NCBI GenBank assembly: GCA_023665425.1
Contig: JAMPDX010000001.1
Span: 473,025 to 537,024 of the forward strand
Origin: Muribaculaceae bacterium
GTDB lineage: Bacteria; Bacteroidota; Bacteroidia; Bacteroidales; Muribaculaceae
DNA length: 64,000 bases
Reading direction: 5' to 3'
Part shown: piece after piece, positions 24,707 to 34,840 of the stretch
Layout: each line of letters opens with the position of its first letter
How positions within the stretch are numbered: position 1 is the stretch's first letter
Notes under the pieces: generated by a model
Told to the model about the DNA's origin: nothing
Databases searched by the model: none
The model's input: only the letters and a program-made list of their open reading frames with translations
Position numbers and translations under genes: made by a program

Positions 24707-27295
24707 ATGAATTTCAATAACTTTACAATCAAGAGCCAGGAAGTCGTGCAGAAGGCGATAGAATTAACGCGCGGCGCCGGGCAACAGCAGATAGAACCTT
24801 TGCATCTGCTGAAAGCGATAATTCAGGAGAGTGAGACTATTATCAATTTCGTATTCCAGAAGCTTGGGCTGACAGCTTCTGCTGTCACACAAGCAGTGGA
24901 CCGAGAGATAGCCACTCTGCCTAAAGTCTCAGGAGCCGATGTAGTGCTCAGCCGCGAGAGCAACGAAGCTCTGCAGAAGGCTGTTGACTACTCCAAGAAA
25001 CAAGGTGATGAGTATGTGTCTGTAGAAGCAATGCTCATGGGTATCCTACTCACCAAGTGTAAGGCATCACAGCTGCTCAAGGATTTTGGCATGACAGAGA
25101 AAGGGCTGCAAGCCGCCATTGATGAGTTGCGTCGCGGTCAGAAAGTTACCGGCCAATCTGCAGAAGAGAGCTATCAGGCACTATCCAAGTATGCAATTAA
25201 CCTCAACAACAGAGCCCGTTCAGGCAAGCTCGACCCGGTGATCGGCAGAGATGAAGAGATACGTCGCGTGCTTCAGATTCTGTCTCGTCGTACCAAGAAT
25301 AACCCTATGCTTGTGGGTGAACCCGGTACCGGTAAGACTGCCATAGCCGAAGGTCTTGCACAGCGTATTGTGCGAGGCGATGTACCCGAGAATTTGAAGT
25401 CAAAACAGATCTTCTCGCTTGATATGGGTGCTCTGGTGGCAGGCGCCAAATACAAAGGTGAATTTGAGGAGCGACTCAAAGCTATTGTCAATGAGGTGAC
25501 TCAAAGTGATGGTGAGATTATCCTCTTTATCGATGAGATACACACCCTGGTAGGTGCCGGCAAAGGAGAGGGAGCCATGGATGCCGCTAATATCTTGAAG
25601 CCTGCTCTTGCACGCGGCGAACTCCGGTCAATCGGTGCTACCACCCTCGATGAGTATCAAAAATATTTCGAGAAGGATAAGGCTTTGGAACGCCGTTTCC
25701 AGAAAGTTATGGTAGATGAACCAGACGAGTTGGCTGCCATATCTATCCTACGTGGCTTGAAGGAACGCTATGAAAACCACCACAAGGTGCGTATCAAAGA
25801 TGAGGCTATCATTGCATCCGTCCAGTTGTCAGTGCGTTATATTACAGACCGCTTCTTGCCTGATAAGGCAATTGACCTGATAGATGAGGCTGCCTCTAAA
25901 TTACGCCTTGAGATGGACTCTATGCCGCAAGCCCTTGATGATGCCGAGCGGCGTATCAAGCAGCTCGAGATAGAACGCGAGGCTCTCAAACGCGAAGGTG
26001 ATGACTATCGTCTGAAACAGATAGATGAAGACTTAGCCAACCTGCGTGAGACTTCGAAAGGGCTCAAGGCAAAATGGCAAGCTGAGAAGACCGAGATTAA
26101 CAAGATACAGCAGAACAAGATTGATATCCAGGAGCTGCAGATAGAGGCCGAACGTGCTGAGCGTGAAGGCGACTATGCCAAGGTGGCCGAGATACGTTAC
26201 TCCAAAATCAAAGCCAAAGAGGCAGAAAATGAGGAGATACAAGCTCGCTTGAGAGAGCTGCAAGGTGAAGGTGCACTTATCAAGGAGGAGGTTGATGCCG
26301 AGGATATCGCTGAAATCGTTTCTCGTTGGACCGGCATTCCTGTTAAGAAGATGGCCCAGAGTGAAAAGGAAAAATTACTCCATCTGGAGGAGGAATTGCA
26401 CCGCCGTGTCATCGGTCAGGATGATGCCATACGTGCTGTCAGCGATGCCGTGCGCCGTAGCCGTGCCGGTCTTAATGACCCGCGCCGACCTATTGGTTCA
26501 TTCATCTTCCTGGGCACAACCGGTGTTGGTAAGACTGAACTGGCAAAGGCTCTGGCTGAATACCTCTTTGATGATGAGGATATGATGACCCGTATCGATA
26601 TGAGCGAATACATGGAGAAGCACTCCGTAAGCCGACTGGTAGGAGCGCCTCCGGGCTACGTGGGTTACGATGAGGGTGGTCAGCTCACCGAGGCTGTGCG
26701 ACGCAAACCTTATAGTGTTGTCCTCTTCGATGAGATTGAGAAGGCCAACCCGGATGTCTTCAATATCTTGCTGCAGGTGCTTGATGATGGCAGACTCACG
26801 GATAACAAGGGCCGCTTCATAAACTTCAAGAATACAATAATCATCATGACCTCTAACATGGGTTCACACCTTATCCGTGAGAATTTCTCTAAGATGACAG
26901 ATGCCGACCGCGAGGAGACCATCGAGAGGACTAAGAACGATGTAATGGACCTGCTCAAACAGACCATCCGTCCTGAGTTCCTTAATCGTATAGATGAGAC
27001 TGTGATGTTTACCCCGCTGAGCAAGAAGGAGATACAAGAGATTGTAGACCTGCAGGTAAATTCAGTCAAGAAGATGCTTGCCACCAATGGTATCAGCCTC
27101 ACCGTAACCAAGCCAGCTCTCGAGCTGTTGGCCGAAGATGGATACGATCCGGAGTTTGGTGCACGTCCGGTGAAACGTACCATCCAGCGTATGGTGCTCA
27201 ACCAGTTATCAAAGGATATCCTTGCCGGCACTGTCAATCGCGACAGCCCGATCACAATTGATGTCAAAGATGACAACCTGATTTTCAAGAACTGA
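24707..27295 (+). CDS. clpB: ATP-dependent disaggregase ClpB
   Basis: The 862-residue Hsp100 protein has an N-terminal Clp repeat domain (1-145), a first AAA+ module with Walker A GEPGTGKT (about residue 203), the coiled-coil middle domain (about 405-525) that binds DnaK, and a second AAA+ module with GTTGVGKT (about residue 606) and [13 protein letters not shown]. With DnaKJE it pulls apart protein aggregates. It has its own promoter and a strong bidirectional terminator, next to grpE-dnaJ, so the chaperone genes form a cluster. Confidence 0.97.
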   Translation: MNFNNFTIKSQEVVQKAIELTRGAGQQQIEPLHLLKAIIQESETIINFVFQKLGLTASAVTQAVDREIATLPKVSGADVVLSRESNEALQKAVDYSKKQGDEYVSVEAMLMGILLTKCKASQLLKDFGMTEKGLQAAIDELRRGQKVTGQSAEESYQALSKYAINLNNRARSGKLDPVIGRDEEIRRVLQILSRRTKNNPMLVGEPGTGKTAIAEGLAQRIVRGDVPENLKSKQIFSLDMGALVAGAKYKGEFEERLKAIVNEVTQSDGEIILFIDEIHTLVGAGKGEGAMDAANILKPALARGELRSIGATTLDEYQKYFEKDKALERRFQKVMVDEPDELAAISILRGLKERYENHHKVRIKDEAIIASVQLSVRYITDRFLPDKAIDLIDEAASKLRLEMDSMPQALDDAERRIKQLEIEREALKREGDDYRLKQIDEDLANLRETSKGLKAKWQAEKTEINKIQQNKIDIQELQIEAERAEREGDYAKVAEIRYSKIKAKEAENEEIQARLRELQGEGALIKEEVDAEDIAEIVSRWTGIPVKKMAQSEKEKLLHLEEELHRRVIGQDDAIRAVSDAVRRSRAGLNDPRRPIGSFIFLGTTGVGKTELAKALAEYLFDDEDMMTRIDMSEYMEKHSVSRLVGAPPGYVGYDEGGQLTEAVRRKPYSVVLFDEIEKANPDVFNILLQVLDDGRLTDNKGRFINFKNTIIIMTSNMGSHLIRENFSKMTDADREETIERTKNDVMDLLKQTIRPEFLNRIDETVMFTPLSKKEIQEIVDLQVNSVKKMLATNGISLTVTKPALELLAEDGYDPEFGARPVKRTIQRMVLNQLSKDILAGTVNRDSPITIDVKDDNLIFKN

Positions 27296-27320
27296 TAAAC
27301 AAGCTCTGCGGAGCCCACAT

Positions 27321-27360
27321 AAATAAAACAGACGCGGTTACTGTCGCGTCTGTTTTATTT
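27321..27360. terminator. Bidirectional terminator between clpB and the omega-amidase gene
   Basis: A 16 bp perfect stem (27321-27336 with 27345-27360; core ACAGACGCG/CGCGTCTGT) with A-run on one side and T-run on the other serves both converging genes. Confidence 0.88.
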
Positions 27361-27378
27361 TTCAGTATTTACAGGTGA

Positions 27379-28179
27379 TTAGCTATTGAGAGTGAACTCA
27401 TCAGCGTCTTGCCAGGCCGGGAATTTTGCTCTAAAGGCAGCCAACTTCTCCGGGTCAAGAGCGGCATATATAATTCCGGTATTAGGGTCAGTGATGCCGA
27501 TAGATTTACCCTTGAAGTCTATCACAGCTGAAGATCCATCGTATTCAAAGCCGTGAGTGTCAGTGCCCTTGCAGTCTACACCGAGCACGTAAGCCTCATT
27601 CTCAATGGCACGGGCAGTGAGCAGACTGTTCCAGGCTGCCACACGTGTAGTGGGCCAGTTAGCCACAGCTATCAGCGCATCATACTCGTTGCCCTTGTTG
27701 CGACACCAGACCGGGAATCGGATGTCGTAGCACAAAATCATAGCTAAATTCCAACCCCGATAGCGCACAGCAAGTCGGCTATTTCCGGCTGAAAATATCT
27801 TGTGCTCGCCGGCCATAGTGAACAGGTGGCGCTTGTCGGCAAATGTCTCGTCTCCGTTTGGCTCGATGAAGAAGGCCCTGTTACAGAGCAGGCCGCCGGT
27901 GTCAGCAATGAAGCTGCCGGCAATGGCAAATCCATACTTATGGCTGAGCGCCTTGAGCGTGTCAATGGTCTTGCCGGTATTGCGCTCGGCCATGTCGCGC
28001 ACCACCTCCTTGTCAACACCGCTGGGGAAGCCGGTAGAGAATGTCTCGGGGATGATGAGCAGGTCAGTCTGCGGATGTACCTTGGCGGAGATGTCGATGA
28101 GCGTATCAACATTGGCAGCCTTGTCGCCCCACACAATAGATTGGGGAAATAAGGCCACGTTCAATGGTTTGGGTGTCAT
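27379..28179 (-). CDS. Omega-amidase (nitrilase superfamily, YafV-like)
   Basis: The 266-residue protein carries the nitrilase Glu-Lys-Cys triad: Glu in IIPETFSTGF, Lys in FADKRHLF and Cys in LCYDIRFPVW. It fits the YafV/Nit2 branch, which hydrolyses alpha-ketoglutaramate or alpha-ketosuccinamate, clearing toxic by-products of glutamine transaminases. It is cytoplasmic. It lies 36 bp after the small gene at 28216 and may end the rodA transcript. Confidence 0.85.
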   Translation of the reverse strand: MTPKPLNVALFPQSIVWGDKAANVDTLIDISAKVHPQTDLLIIPETFSTGFPSGVDKEVVRDMAERNTGKTIDTLKALSHKYGFAIAGSFIADTGGLLCNRAFFIEPNGDETFADKRHLFTMAGEHKIFSAGNSRLAVRYRGWNLAMILCYDIRFPVWCRNKGNEYDALIAVANWPTTRVAAWNSLLTARAIENEAYVLGVDCKGTDTHGFEYDGSSAVIDFKGKSIGITDPNTGIIYAALDPEKLAAFRAKFPAWQDADEFTLNS

Positions 28180-28215
28180 AGTAGCAGGGATATTTGCTTG
28201 TGGGAGGCTTGGTCC

Positions 28216-28578
28216 TTATTTACCCTGCATGAGTTTGATGTTCTCCTGCTTTACCTCTGCGGGGATAGCACCATTGAAGATTTTGACAGCCTTGTCAAGC
28301 GCCTCATTAAATTCCTTAGTGATATTGGCATACATCTGCTTGTAGAATGCGCGACGTGCCTTGGCATATCCTCCCTCCGGGAAGGCCTTGGGTGACTTGT
28401 CAAATTTTACATTGCTCTTGAGGATGGCGCTTTCAGCGGCAGTAAGGATGAGGGCCACAGCCTTAGTGATCTCCTCTTCGTTGACACCGTCCACCAGGAT
28501 GCTGACATCCATCATATATGTAGCGGCTGATGTGCTGATTGCGTCAATGCTTTTCTTAAATTCTCTTTTGTTAGACAT
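28216..28578 (-). CDS. Small helical protein, conserved in appearance, function unknown
   Basis: This 120-residue protein is predicted to be almost entirely helical and is rich in Ala, Lys and Glu. It contains SAATYMMDVSILVDGVNEE and GGYAKARRAFYKQMY. It has no signal peptide, membrane segment or recognisable catalytic motif. The frame is open to 28611, but MSNKREFKKS (28578) is the likelier start. It follows rodA by 86 bp in the same direction. I cannot assign a family. Confidence 0.65.
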   Translation of the reverse strand: MSNKREFKKSIDAISTSAATYMMDVSILVDGVNEEEITKAVALILTAAESAILKSNVKFDKSPKAFPEGGYAKARRAFYKQMYANITKEFNEALDKAVKIFNGAIPAEVKQENIKLMQGK

Positions 28579-28664
28579 ATTTTTGAGTATTAGTATATGG
28601 GTTGGTCCCATATATAGATAACGTATGAAGTATAAATTTTGTGCGCCATGGAGATCCTGAGTTG

Positions 28665-30134
28665 CTAATCTCTGATTTTATTGCGGGCGGCATCAAGGCG
28701 CAGCATAATAAACAGAAGTATTGTGAAGCCCCACAGAGCCGAGCCTCCGTAACTGAAGAAGGGGAGCGGGATACCAATTACCGGACACAGGCCTATGACC
28801 ATACCTATGTTTATACATAAATGGAATATCAAATATGAAGCCACACAGTAGGCGTAAACACGACTGAAAATGCCGGGTTGCCTTTCTGCTATGTGTATCA
28901 CTCGCAATATCAGTGCCAGGAAGAGCAACAACACCACTGTAGCACCGATGAAGCCTTCCTCTTCGCCAATGGTGCAGAAGATGAAGTCAGTATGCTGCTC
29001 CGGCACATATTTGAGTTTGGTTTGTGTACCACCAAGAAAGCCCTTGCCGTCAAGGCCACCGGAGCCTATGGCTATGATACTCTGGTTGACATTATATCCG
29101 GCACCACGTATGTTATCCTCAATACCCAGGGCCACCTTGATGCGCATCTGTTGGTGGTCTCCAAGCACATTGGTGAATACATAATTGACTGAAAACATGA
29201 ACATGATAGAGGCCACAATAAACCCTATGGACACCAGATATTTGGATACGCGGTGCGAAAACATCACCGGCAATATATATATGATAGCAATACCAATCAC
29301 AGTCAGGAAGTAGACTATGCCGTTGATATGTATGCCGCAATATTCAAGTATCCCGACAATGACTCCCGTGCCGGCGAACCATGCTGCTACTATTCCGGCA
29401 GTACGGCTATTTTTACAGTAGAAACAGAGCATGGCCACTAAGATGACCATGAGTAGAATGAAAATGATAAACTGGCCTAAAGGGATGCCGAGCAGCAGGG
29501 GAGTGGTGTACTTGATAGTCACCACAAACCATGCTATGGCACACACCACCGAGAGTAACACCATGCCACTCATTCCCTCGCGATACAGCACAAAGGCCAG
29601 TGAGATATACACCAAAGCACTGCCGGTCTCATTCTGCATCAATATGAGGAATATAGGCAGGAAAATGATGATTAGCGCCCTGAAGTAATTGCTTATTTTC
29701 GCATTGAGGTTGAAGTTGTAACTACTGAATAACTTCGCCAATGCGAGGGCTGTAGCAAACTTGCCAAACTCTGCCGGTTGCAAACTCACCGGACCGAAGA
29801 CAAGCCACGAGCGCGACCCCTTGATGTCCGGAGCTAAAAATATCGTGACTATAAGTAGCAGTATCACAGCTCCGTATATGGCGTATGCGTATGTTTCATA
29901 CACCCTGTTGTCAATGTTAAGGATGATGATACCTAACACCAATGAGAGGCCAATCCATGTAATTTGCTTCCCACTGAACTCATTGAAGTCAAACAGTGAG
30001 GCATTGTCAAAGTCATAGCTGGCTGCATATATGCTGAACACTCCGGCTGTCACCAACAGTAGATATAGTATCAGCGTACACCAATCGAGGTTATGCGCCA
30101 CAGATGCTTTATGTAGTCTATCAGGGTTTTCCAC
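28665..30134 (-). CDS. rodA: Peptidoglycan glycosyltransferase RodA (SEDS)
   Basis: The 489-residue polytopic membrane protein is a SEDS-family peptidoglycan polymerase. Typical parts are DIKGSRSWLVFGPVSLQPAE, with the catalytic-loop region, ALGIEDNIRGAGYNVNQS and the late GIPLPFFSYGGSA. RodA polymerises glycan strands in the elongasome together with PBP2, whose gene lies 27 bp upstream. The extra hydrophobic central region makes it longer than E. coli RodA, as is usual in Bacteroidota. Confidence 0.95.
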   Translation of the reverse strand: MENPDRLHKASVAHNLDWCTLILYLLLVTAGVFSIYAASYDFDNASLFDFNEFSGKQITWIGLSLVLGIIILNIDNRVYETYAYAIYGAVILLLIVTIFLAPDIKGSRSWLVFGPVSLQPAEFGKFATALALAKLFSSYNFNLNAKISNYFRALIIIFLPIFLILMQNETGSALVYISLAFVLYREGMSGMVLLSVVCAIAWFVVTIKYTTPLLLGIPLGQFIIFILLMVILVAMLCFYCKNSRTAGIVAAWFAGTGVIVGILEYCGIHINGIVYFLTVIGIAIIYILPVMFSHRVSKYLVSIGFIVASIMFMFSVNYVFTNVLGDHQQMRIKVALGIEDNIRGAGYNVNQSIIAIGSGGLDGKGFLGGTQTKLKYVPEQHTDFIFCTIGEEEGFIGATVVLLLFLALILRVIHIAERQPGIFSRVYAYCVASYLIFHLCINIGMVIGLCPVIGIPLPFFSYGGSALWGFTILLFIMLRLDAARNKIRD

Positions 30135-30161
30135 TTTGATTGTTGTTTTAGGATAAAGAGA

Positions 30162-32003
30162 TTATTTATCCATATAAGCTACGAGGTTGGTGGTCATCAT
30201 CTTTTCTTCTATACCCTTTCTGCCCGGCGATATCCGGCCGTTGAGATACTTCTCAATCATGAGTGAGCCAATGGGCACACCGTAAGTGGCGCCAAAGCCA
30301 CCATTTTCAATATACACACAGACAGCTATCTTGGGGTCATGATAAGGTGCGAAACCCATAAAGGCGGAGTGGTCAGCTCCATGGGGGTTCTGAGCTGTAC
30401 CGGTCTTGCCACACACCTCGATGCCCGGCAGGTTGGCTCCCTTGCAAGTACCGCCCAAAACTGCCATTCGCATACCTTCGGCCACTACCTCATACCATGC
30501 TTTGTTGATATTTGGAGAATGCTTGGTGCGGTATTCAGCGGGTATGACAGTGTCCTGAATCTCCTTTACCACGTGAGGAGTGTAGAAGTAGCCTCTGTTG
30601 GCTATCGTAGCCGCTAAATTGGCTATTTGTATGGGTGTTGCTAATACCTCCCCCTGTCCAATGGAGATGGATATGATAGTATTGGCGCTCCACTTGCCCT
30701 TATAGGCATCGGTGTAATAGTCTGCATTAGGTATAAACCCGCGGCTCTCTGAGGGAAGGTCTACACCCAACTTATATCCGTAGCCCATCTCCACGAGATA
30801 ATCTTTCCACTTGGTGAGCTGAGCAGAGGCAGTGGTGCCACCTTTGTCAATCATATATTTCAAGCCCCAGCAGAAGAAGGCATTGCAAGATGTCTGAAGT
30901 GCCGGTTTCACTGTGATGGGAGACCCATGGCCGTGACATCCAACGGTGAGGCCATTGTGGTATCCACGCGCACACGGGAATGGGGTGGAAGTGGTGATAA
31001 TACCCTCTTGTAGTAAAATCATGGCCTGTGTGGGTTTGAATGTTGATCCGGGAGGATAAGCGGCCTGCAGAGCGCGGTTAAACAGGGGCTTGCGCGGGTC
31101 GGCAGTAAGCGCGGCATAGTTCTTACCTCGCTCGCGCCCCAAAAGCAATGCCGGGTCATATGAGGGGCCGGTGCACAGGGCGAGTATCTCGCCGCTCTCC
31201 GGCTCAATACATACTATTGCACCATTTTTCCCGGCCAGCAATTGCTCCCCATATTTCTGCAGTTCAATATCGATAGATAGAGTGAGATTGCGGCCGGACT
31301 GTGGAGCAATGTCATATTTGCCATCTTCATACTTGCCTTTCACACGGCCCAGGGCATCCTTCATCATGATTTCCTCACCTTTAACACCGCGCAGATAAGT
31401 CTCATAGCTTTTCTCCACACCTAAGTCGCCGGTATAGTCTCCTCTGCGATAATAGCTGTCTCGCTCTATGTCTTTTATAGAGACTTCGCGTATGTTGCCT
31501 AATACGTTGGCGGCAGCATTGTGCTGGTATTGGCGTATGGTGCGTTTTTGAATATAAAATCCGGGGAAGAGATACAGTTTCTCTTGCAGGCGCCCGTAGT
31601 CTTCTTGCGAGAGGTGCGACAATAGTTTTTGGGCAGTGTATGCGGAGTATCCGGGGTTCTTGTGCGTGTCCTTCATATCGGCCCATTTCTCGTCAAATTG
31701 TTCTCGAGTGATACCAAGGGTCTCGCACAGAGTTACGGTGTCAAACTGCTCCACATCTTTGGGAATGAGCATGAGGTCGTATGCCGGCTGATTGAACACC
31801 ACCAGCTCGCCATTGCGGTCATAAATCACACCGCGCGCCGGGTATAGAGTACGCCTCAGAAAGGCGTTACTCTCGGCATTTATCTTGTATTCATTGTCGC
31901 CTAATTGCAGGCCGAAAAGCCTGTAGATGTACAGGCTGACTATTATGACAATGAAGCCGATGATGACGTATTTTCTTTTTTCTAGTTTATAATCTTTTGC
32001 CAT
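30162..32003 (-). CDS. mrdA: Penicillin-binding protein 2
   Basis: The 613-residue protein has an N-terminal membrane anchor (YVIIGFIVIIVSLYIYRLFG), a dimerisation/pedestal domain, and a transpeptidase domain with all three motifs: SxxK in PGSTFKPTQ (about residue 325), SxN in TSCNAFF (about 378) and KTG in CGKTGTAQNP (about 545). It crosslinks the glycan made by RodA during side-wall growth. It lies within the mreBCD-mrdA-rodA elongasome operon. Confidence 0.96.
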   Translation of the reverse strand: MAKDYKLEKRKYVIIGFIVIIVSLYIYRLFGLQLGDNEYKINAESNAFLRRTLYPARGVIYDRNGELVVFNQPAYDLMLIPKDVEQFDTVTLCETLGITREQFDEKWADMKDTHKNPGYSAYTAQKLLSHLSQEDYGRLQEKLYLFPGFYIQKRTIRQYQHNAAANVLGNIREVSIKDIERDSYYRRGDYTGDLGVEKSYETYLRGVKGEEIMMKDALGRVKGKYEDGKYDIAPQSGRNLTLSIDIELQKYGEQLLAGKNGAIVCIEPESGEILALCTGPSYDPALLLGRERGKNYAALTADPRKPLFNRALQAAYPPGSTFKPTQAMILLQEGIITTSTPFPCARGYHNGLTVGCHGHGSPITVKPALQTSCNAFFCWGLKYMIDKGGTTASAQLTKWKDYLVEMGYGYKLGVDLPSESRGFIPNADYYTDAYKGKWSANTIISISIGQGEVLATPIQIANLAATIANRGYFYTPHVVKEIQDTVIPAEYRTKHSPNINKAWYEVVAEGMRMAVLGGTCKGANLPGIEVCGKTGTAQNPHGADHSAFMGFAPYHDPKIAVCVYIENGGFGATYGVPIGSLMIEKYLNGRISPGRKGIEEKMMTTNLVAYMDK

Positions 32004-32069
32004 TAGTGTCTAATCAGTTGAGGAGAAGCGGGAGAGTGTAATTGGTTAAGCAGGATAGACAATTATTTG

Positions 32070-32585
32070 TCATGTGCGGGCACGTCCACCTGTCAGCGCA
32101 TCGATGCCGAGCAATATCAGGTAAGACAACAATGTGCTGGCTCCCATGATGCAAAGGATGCGTTGCCATCCGGTGAAGGTGAAGTATTCGAGTCCTATGG
32201 CTATGCAACAATATGCAGGGGTAAGCAGCAGCAGATACTTTGCATATGTCCATAAGCCGGTGGTTACTATCATGGGTGATACACCCTGTAGTGCTTCATC
32301 GTTACCGGTATATAGATGAAACACCGGTTTGCGCAATACTGCTAAGATACAACAGCTGATGGTATTGACACCGGGTGTATCCGAGAAGATATCCATGATG
32401 AGTCCTATTAGGAATGCTATGGTGAGTACCCACTTGATAGACATGGACATGGGCAGACGCAAAATGGGGTAGAAGAATATGATGGGAACAGCTACCGTGA
32501 AGAGCATTATATGATTACATATAAGCACCTGTACCAGCAGCAGGCATATTATCAGCAATATGTATGTAATTACAGAGCGGACCAT
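32070..32585 (-). CDS. mreD: Rod shape-determining protein MreD
   Basis: The 171-residue protein is largely hydrophobic, with about five membrane segments, and contains SDTPGVNTISCCILAVLRK, a region conserved among MreD proteins of Bacteroidota. It is identified by this and by its place between mreC and mrdA. MreD links MreC and the PBP2-RodA complex in the membrane. Confidence 0.88.
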   Translation of the reverse strand: MVRSVITYILLIICLLLVQVLICNHIMLFTVAVPIIFFYPILRLPMSMSIKWVLTIAFLIGLIMDIFSDTPGVNTISCCILAVLRKPVFHLYTGNDEALQGVSPMIVTTGLWTYAKYLLLLTPAYCCIAIGLEYFTFTGWQRILCIMGASTLLSYLILLGIDALTGGRART

Positions 32586-32668
32586 CTATGGCAGGTTGGC
32601 GTTATTTTATTGAAAAGAATACTGAGAGAGGCAAATCATGAGCACCGGTCTGTTTATAGAGTATTAAC

Positions 32669-33523
32669 TTATATATTATCCTTTGCATCAAACTGCATCA
32701 ATGAGTCAATCTCGGCTTTATATAAGTCTTTGATCACTCGTACAGAGCTGAGCTCCCGGAAGTTAGTCATCAAGTGCACCTTTAGGGTAAAGAAGTTGTC
32801 GTCGCTGGTCTTGATTTGAGACATGACGACACCTACCGGCAGCCCCTCGGGGAACGTGGTGGAGTATCCGCTGGTGACGATGGTGTCACCTATGTGATAT
32901 ACCACATGGCGTGGCAGCTCACCCACGTAAGCTATGTCGGGATTGCCCTCTTGCCACTCGAGAGTGCCGACGGTGTTGGTGCCTTTTACCTTAACTGAGA
33001 AGTGCTGGGTGACATTGAGCAGCGAGATGACACGGGCAGCATCCGGCCCAACGGTGCCAACGATGCCGGCCACACCATTGTGCGACAACACTCCCATACC
33101 GGGCTCAATACCGGCGTTAGCACCTTGATTGATAGTAAAATAGTTCTTGGGATGAGTGATGCTGTTGTTGATTACGGTAGCTACAATGTAGTCAAATCGC
33201 CTGGTGGAATGATACACCACATCTGTCGAGTCAGGGGGCACAAGTGTGCGGACATGGTCAAGCTCGTTCTGCAAGTTCAGGAGCTTGTTCTCCAGCTCGG
33301 CATTGCGTGCTGTCAGGCTCTGATTTATGCTTCGCAGGTTGAAGTAGCCGGTCACTGAATTGGATGCCTCATATACCTTATTGCTGACAGCATTAGCGGA
33401 GGTGAGGTACACGCTATGCTGGTACATATTGCCGGTAAAGAACAATATGAACCCTATGACCATATACACGACAAAAAGCATTGCCGTGCTATATCGCGCC
33501 AGAAAGTATAAAAGAGACTTCAC
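32669..33523 (-). CDS. mreC: Rod shape-determining protein MreC
   Basis: The 284-residue protein has one N-terminal membrane helix (about residues 10-30), a coiled coil (about 60-95, NAELENKLLNLQNELDHV) and the periplasmic beta-domain with NQGANAGIEPGMGVLSHNGV and TSGYSTTFPEGLPVG. MreC bridges MreB and PBP2 in the elongasome. It lies 136 bp after mreB. Confidence 0.95.
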   Translation of the reverse strand: MKSLLYFLARYSTAMLFVVYMVIGFILFFTGNMYQHSVYLTSANAVSNKVYEASNSVTGYFNLRSINQSLTARNAELENKLLNLQNELDHVRTLVPPDSTDVVYHSTRRFDYIVATVINNSITHPKNYFTINQGANAGIEPGMGVLSHNGVAGIVGTVGPDAARVISLLNVTQHFSVKVKGTNTVGTLEWQEGNPDIAYVGELPRHVVYHIGDTIVTSGYSTTFPEGLPVGVVMSQIKTSDDNFFTLKVHLMTNFRELSSVRVIKDLYKAEIDSLMQFDAKDNI

Positions 33524-33659
33524 TAATTAAAATATACAGGATCTTACAAGCTCTTATTCCAATTACACTACAAGCGCTTAGACCCCAATCCATTGTCATG
33601 TCAATGTCACAGCGAGGGGATTAACATGATAACAGAGTAGGGCCCAAGAAGATAGATGC

Positions 33660-34685
33660 TTAGGTATTCTTCTGTAAGAATGAGAATCGATGGATATTCT
33701 TAAGTGCGACACCTGTGCCACGGGCTACAGCCAACAATGGCTCCTCTGCTACATGGAACTGGATGCCGAAGCGGTCTGTAAACCTCTTGTCGAGGCCACG
33801 CAATAGTGCGCCGCCACCGGCTAAATAGATGCCGTTCTCGACAATGTCGGTGTACAATTCCGGCTGAGTATTCTCCAAGGCATCAAGCACGGCTGCCTCC
33901 ATCTTGGAGATAGTCTTGTCGATACAGTGTGCTATCTCTTGATATGACACACTCACCTCCATTGGCAGGGCGGTAATCTTGTTGGGGCCGTGGACTACGA
34001 AGTCTTCAGGCGGGTTGTCAAGCTCTGTAAGGGCTGAGCCCACATTGATTTTGATACGTTCCGCCATGCGTTCGCCCACTTTGAGGTTGTGCACACGGCT
34101 CATGTGGTCCTGAATATCGGCAGTCAGCTCATTGCCTGCGATACGTATACTCTTGTTGGAGGCTATACCGCCCAATGATATTACGGCAATCTCAGTGGTG
34201 CCACCACCTATATCCACAATCATGTTGCCTTGCGCTGCCTCAACATCCAGGCCAATACCCAGTGCGGCTGCCATAGGTTCTGGTATAAGGTATACCTCTC
34301 GGCCACCAGCCTGCTCGCTGGAGTCCTTCACGGCACGTATCTCCACCTCGGTAGAGCCAGAGGGTATACATACCACCATACGCAGTGAGGGGGCAAACCA
34401 TCTGCGCTTGTTGCTCACCATCTTCACCATGCCGCGAATCATCTGCTCGGCAGCGGTGTAGTCAGCTATCACACCGTCGCGAAGAGGGCGGATAGTGCGG
34501 ATGCCGGGGCGCTCTTTACCCTCCATCAGGTGCGCATCCTCTCCTACAGCGATTACTTTGTCATTCTTGGTCTCTATCGCAACCACTGATGGCTGGTTGA
34601 CCACGATTTTATCATTATGGATGATAACGGAATTGGCGGTGCCAAGGTCCATCGCTATCTCCTGTGTGAACGAAAAAAATCCCAT
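33660..34685 (-). CDS. mreB: Actin-like cell-shape protein MreB
   Basis: The 341-residue protein has actin-fold nucleotide motifs: phosphate-1 AMDLGTANSVI, phosphate-2 MIVDIGGGTTEIAVIS and adenosine GIYLAGGGALLRG. It forms membrane-bound filaments that orient side-wall synthesis. It begins the mreBCD-mrdA-rodA group and follows purH by 155 bp, the order commonly seen in Bacteroidales. Confidence 0.97.
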   Translation of the reverse strand: MGFFSFTQEIAMDLGTANSVIIHNDKIVVNQPSVVAIETKNDKVIAVGEDAHLMEGKERPGIRTIRPLRDGVIADYTAAEQMIRGMVKMVSNKRRWFAPSLRMVVCIPSGSTEVEIRAVKDSSEQAGGREVYLIPEPMAAALGIGLDVEAAQGNMIVDIGGGTTEIAVISLGGIASNKSIRIAGNELTADIQDHMSRVHNLKVGERMAERIKINVGSALTELDNPPEDFVVHGPNKITALPMEVSVSYQEIAHCIDKTISKMEAAVLDALENTQPELYTDIVENGIYLAGGGALLRGLDKRFTDRFGIQFHVAEEPLLAVARGTGVALKNIHRFSFLQKNT

Positions 34686-34705
34686 TTCTTGTTTGTTCTT
34701 GTATC

Positions 34706-34737
34706 ATGGCATAACTCCTTGTGAGGCGTTATGCCAT
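34706..34737. repeat. Inverted repeat upstream of mreB
   Basis: ATGGCATAAC (34706-34715) and GTTATGCCAT (34728-34737) form a perfect 10 bp stem in the purH-mreB gap. The CATAACTCCTT stretch also occurs in family A MITE-like elements, so this could be an element remnant or a leader structure. Confidence 0.4.
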
Positions 34738-34798
34738 ATTTGCATTACGGCTAATTTGTATATCTGTACTCGCTTTATGTAATTTAGAGTCTGCACGA

Positions 34799-34815
34799 TT
34801 TATCAAACAAACTCT
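34799..34815. repeat. Possible solo end of a family B element
   Basis: TTTATCAAACAAACTCT is close to the right end of the family B element (TTATTAAACAAGCTCT at 9202-9217), with two clear mismatches. No matching second end is nearby, so it is either a decayed remnant or chance. A shorter identical match, TAAACAAGCTCT, lies at 27296-27307 beside the clpB stop. Confidence 0.3.
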
Positions 34816-34840
34816 AAATAATAACGAGAAATAACACGTT

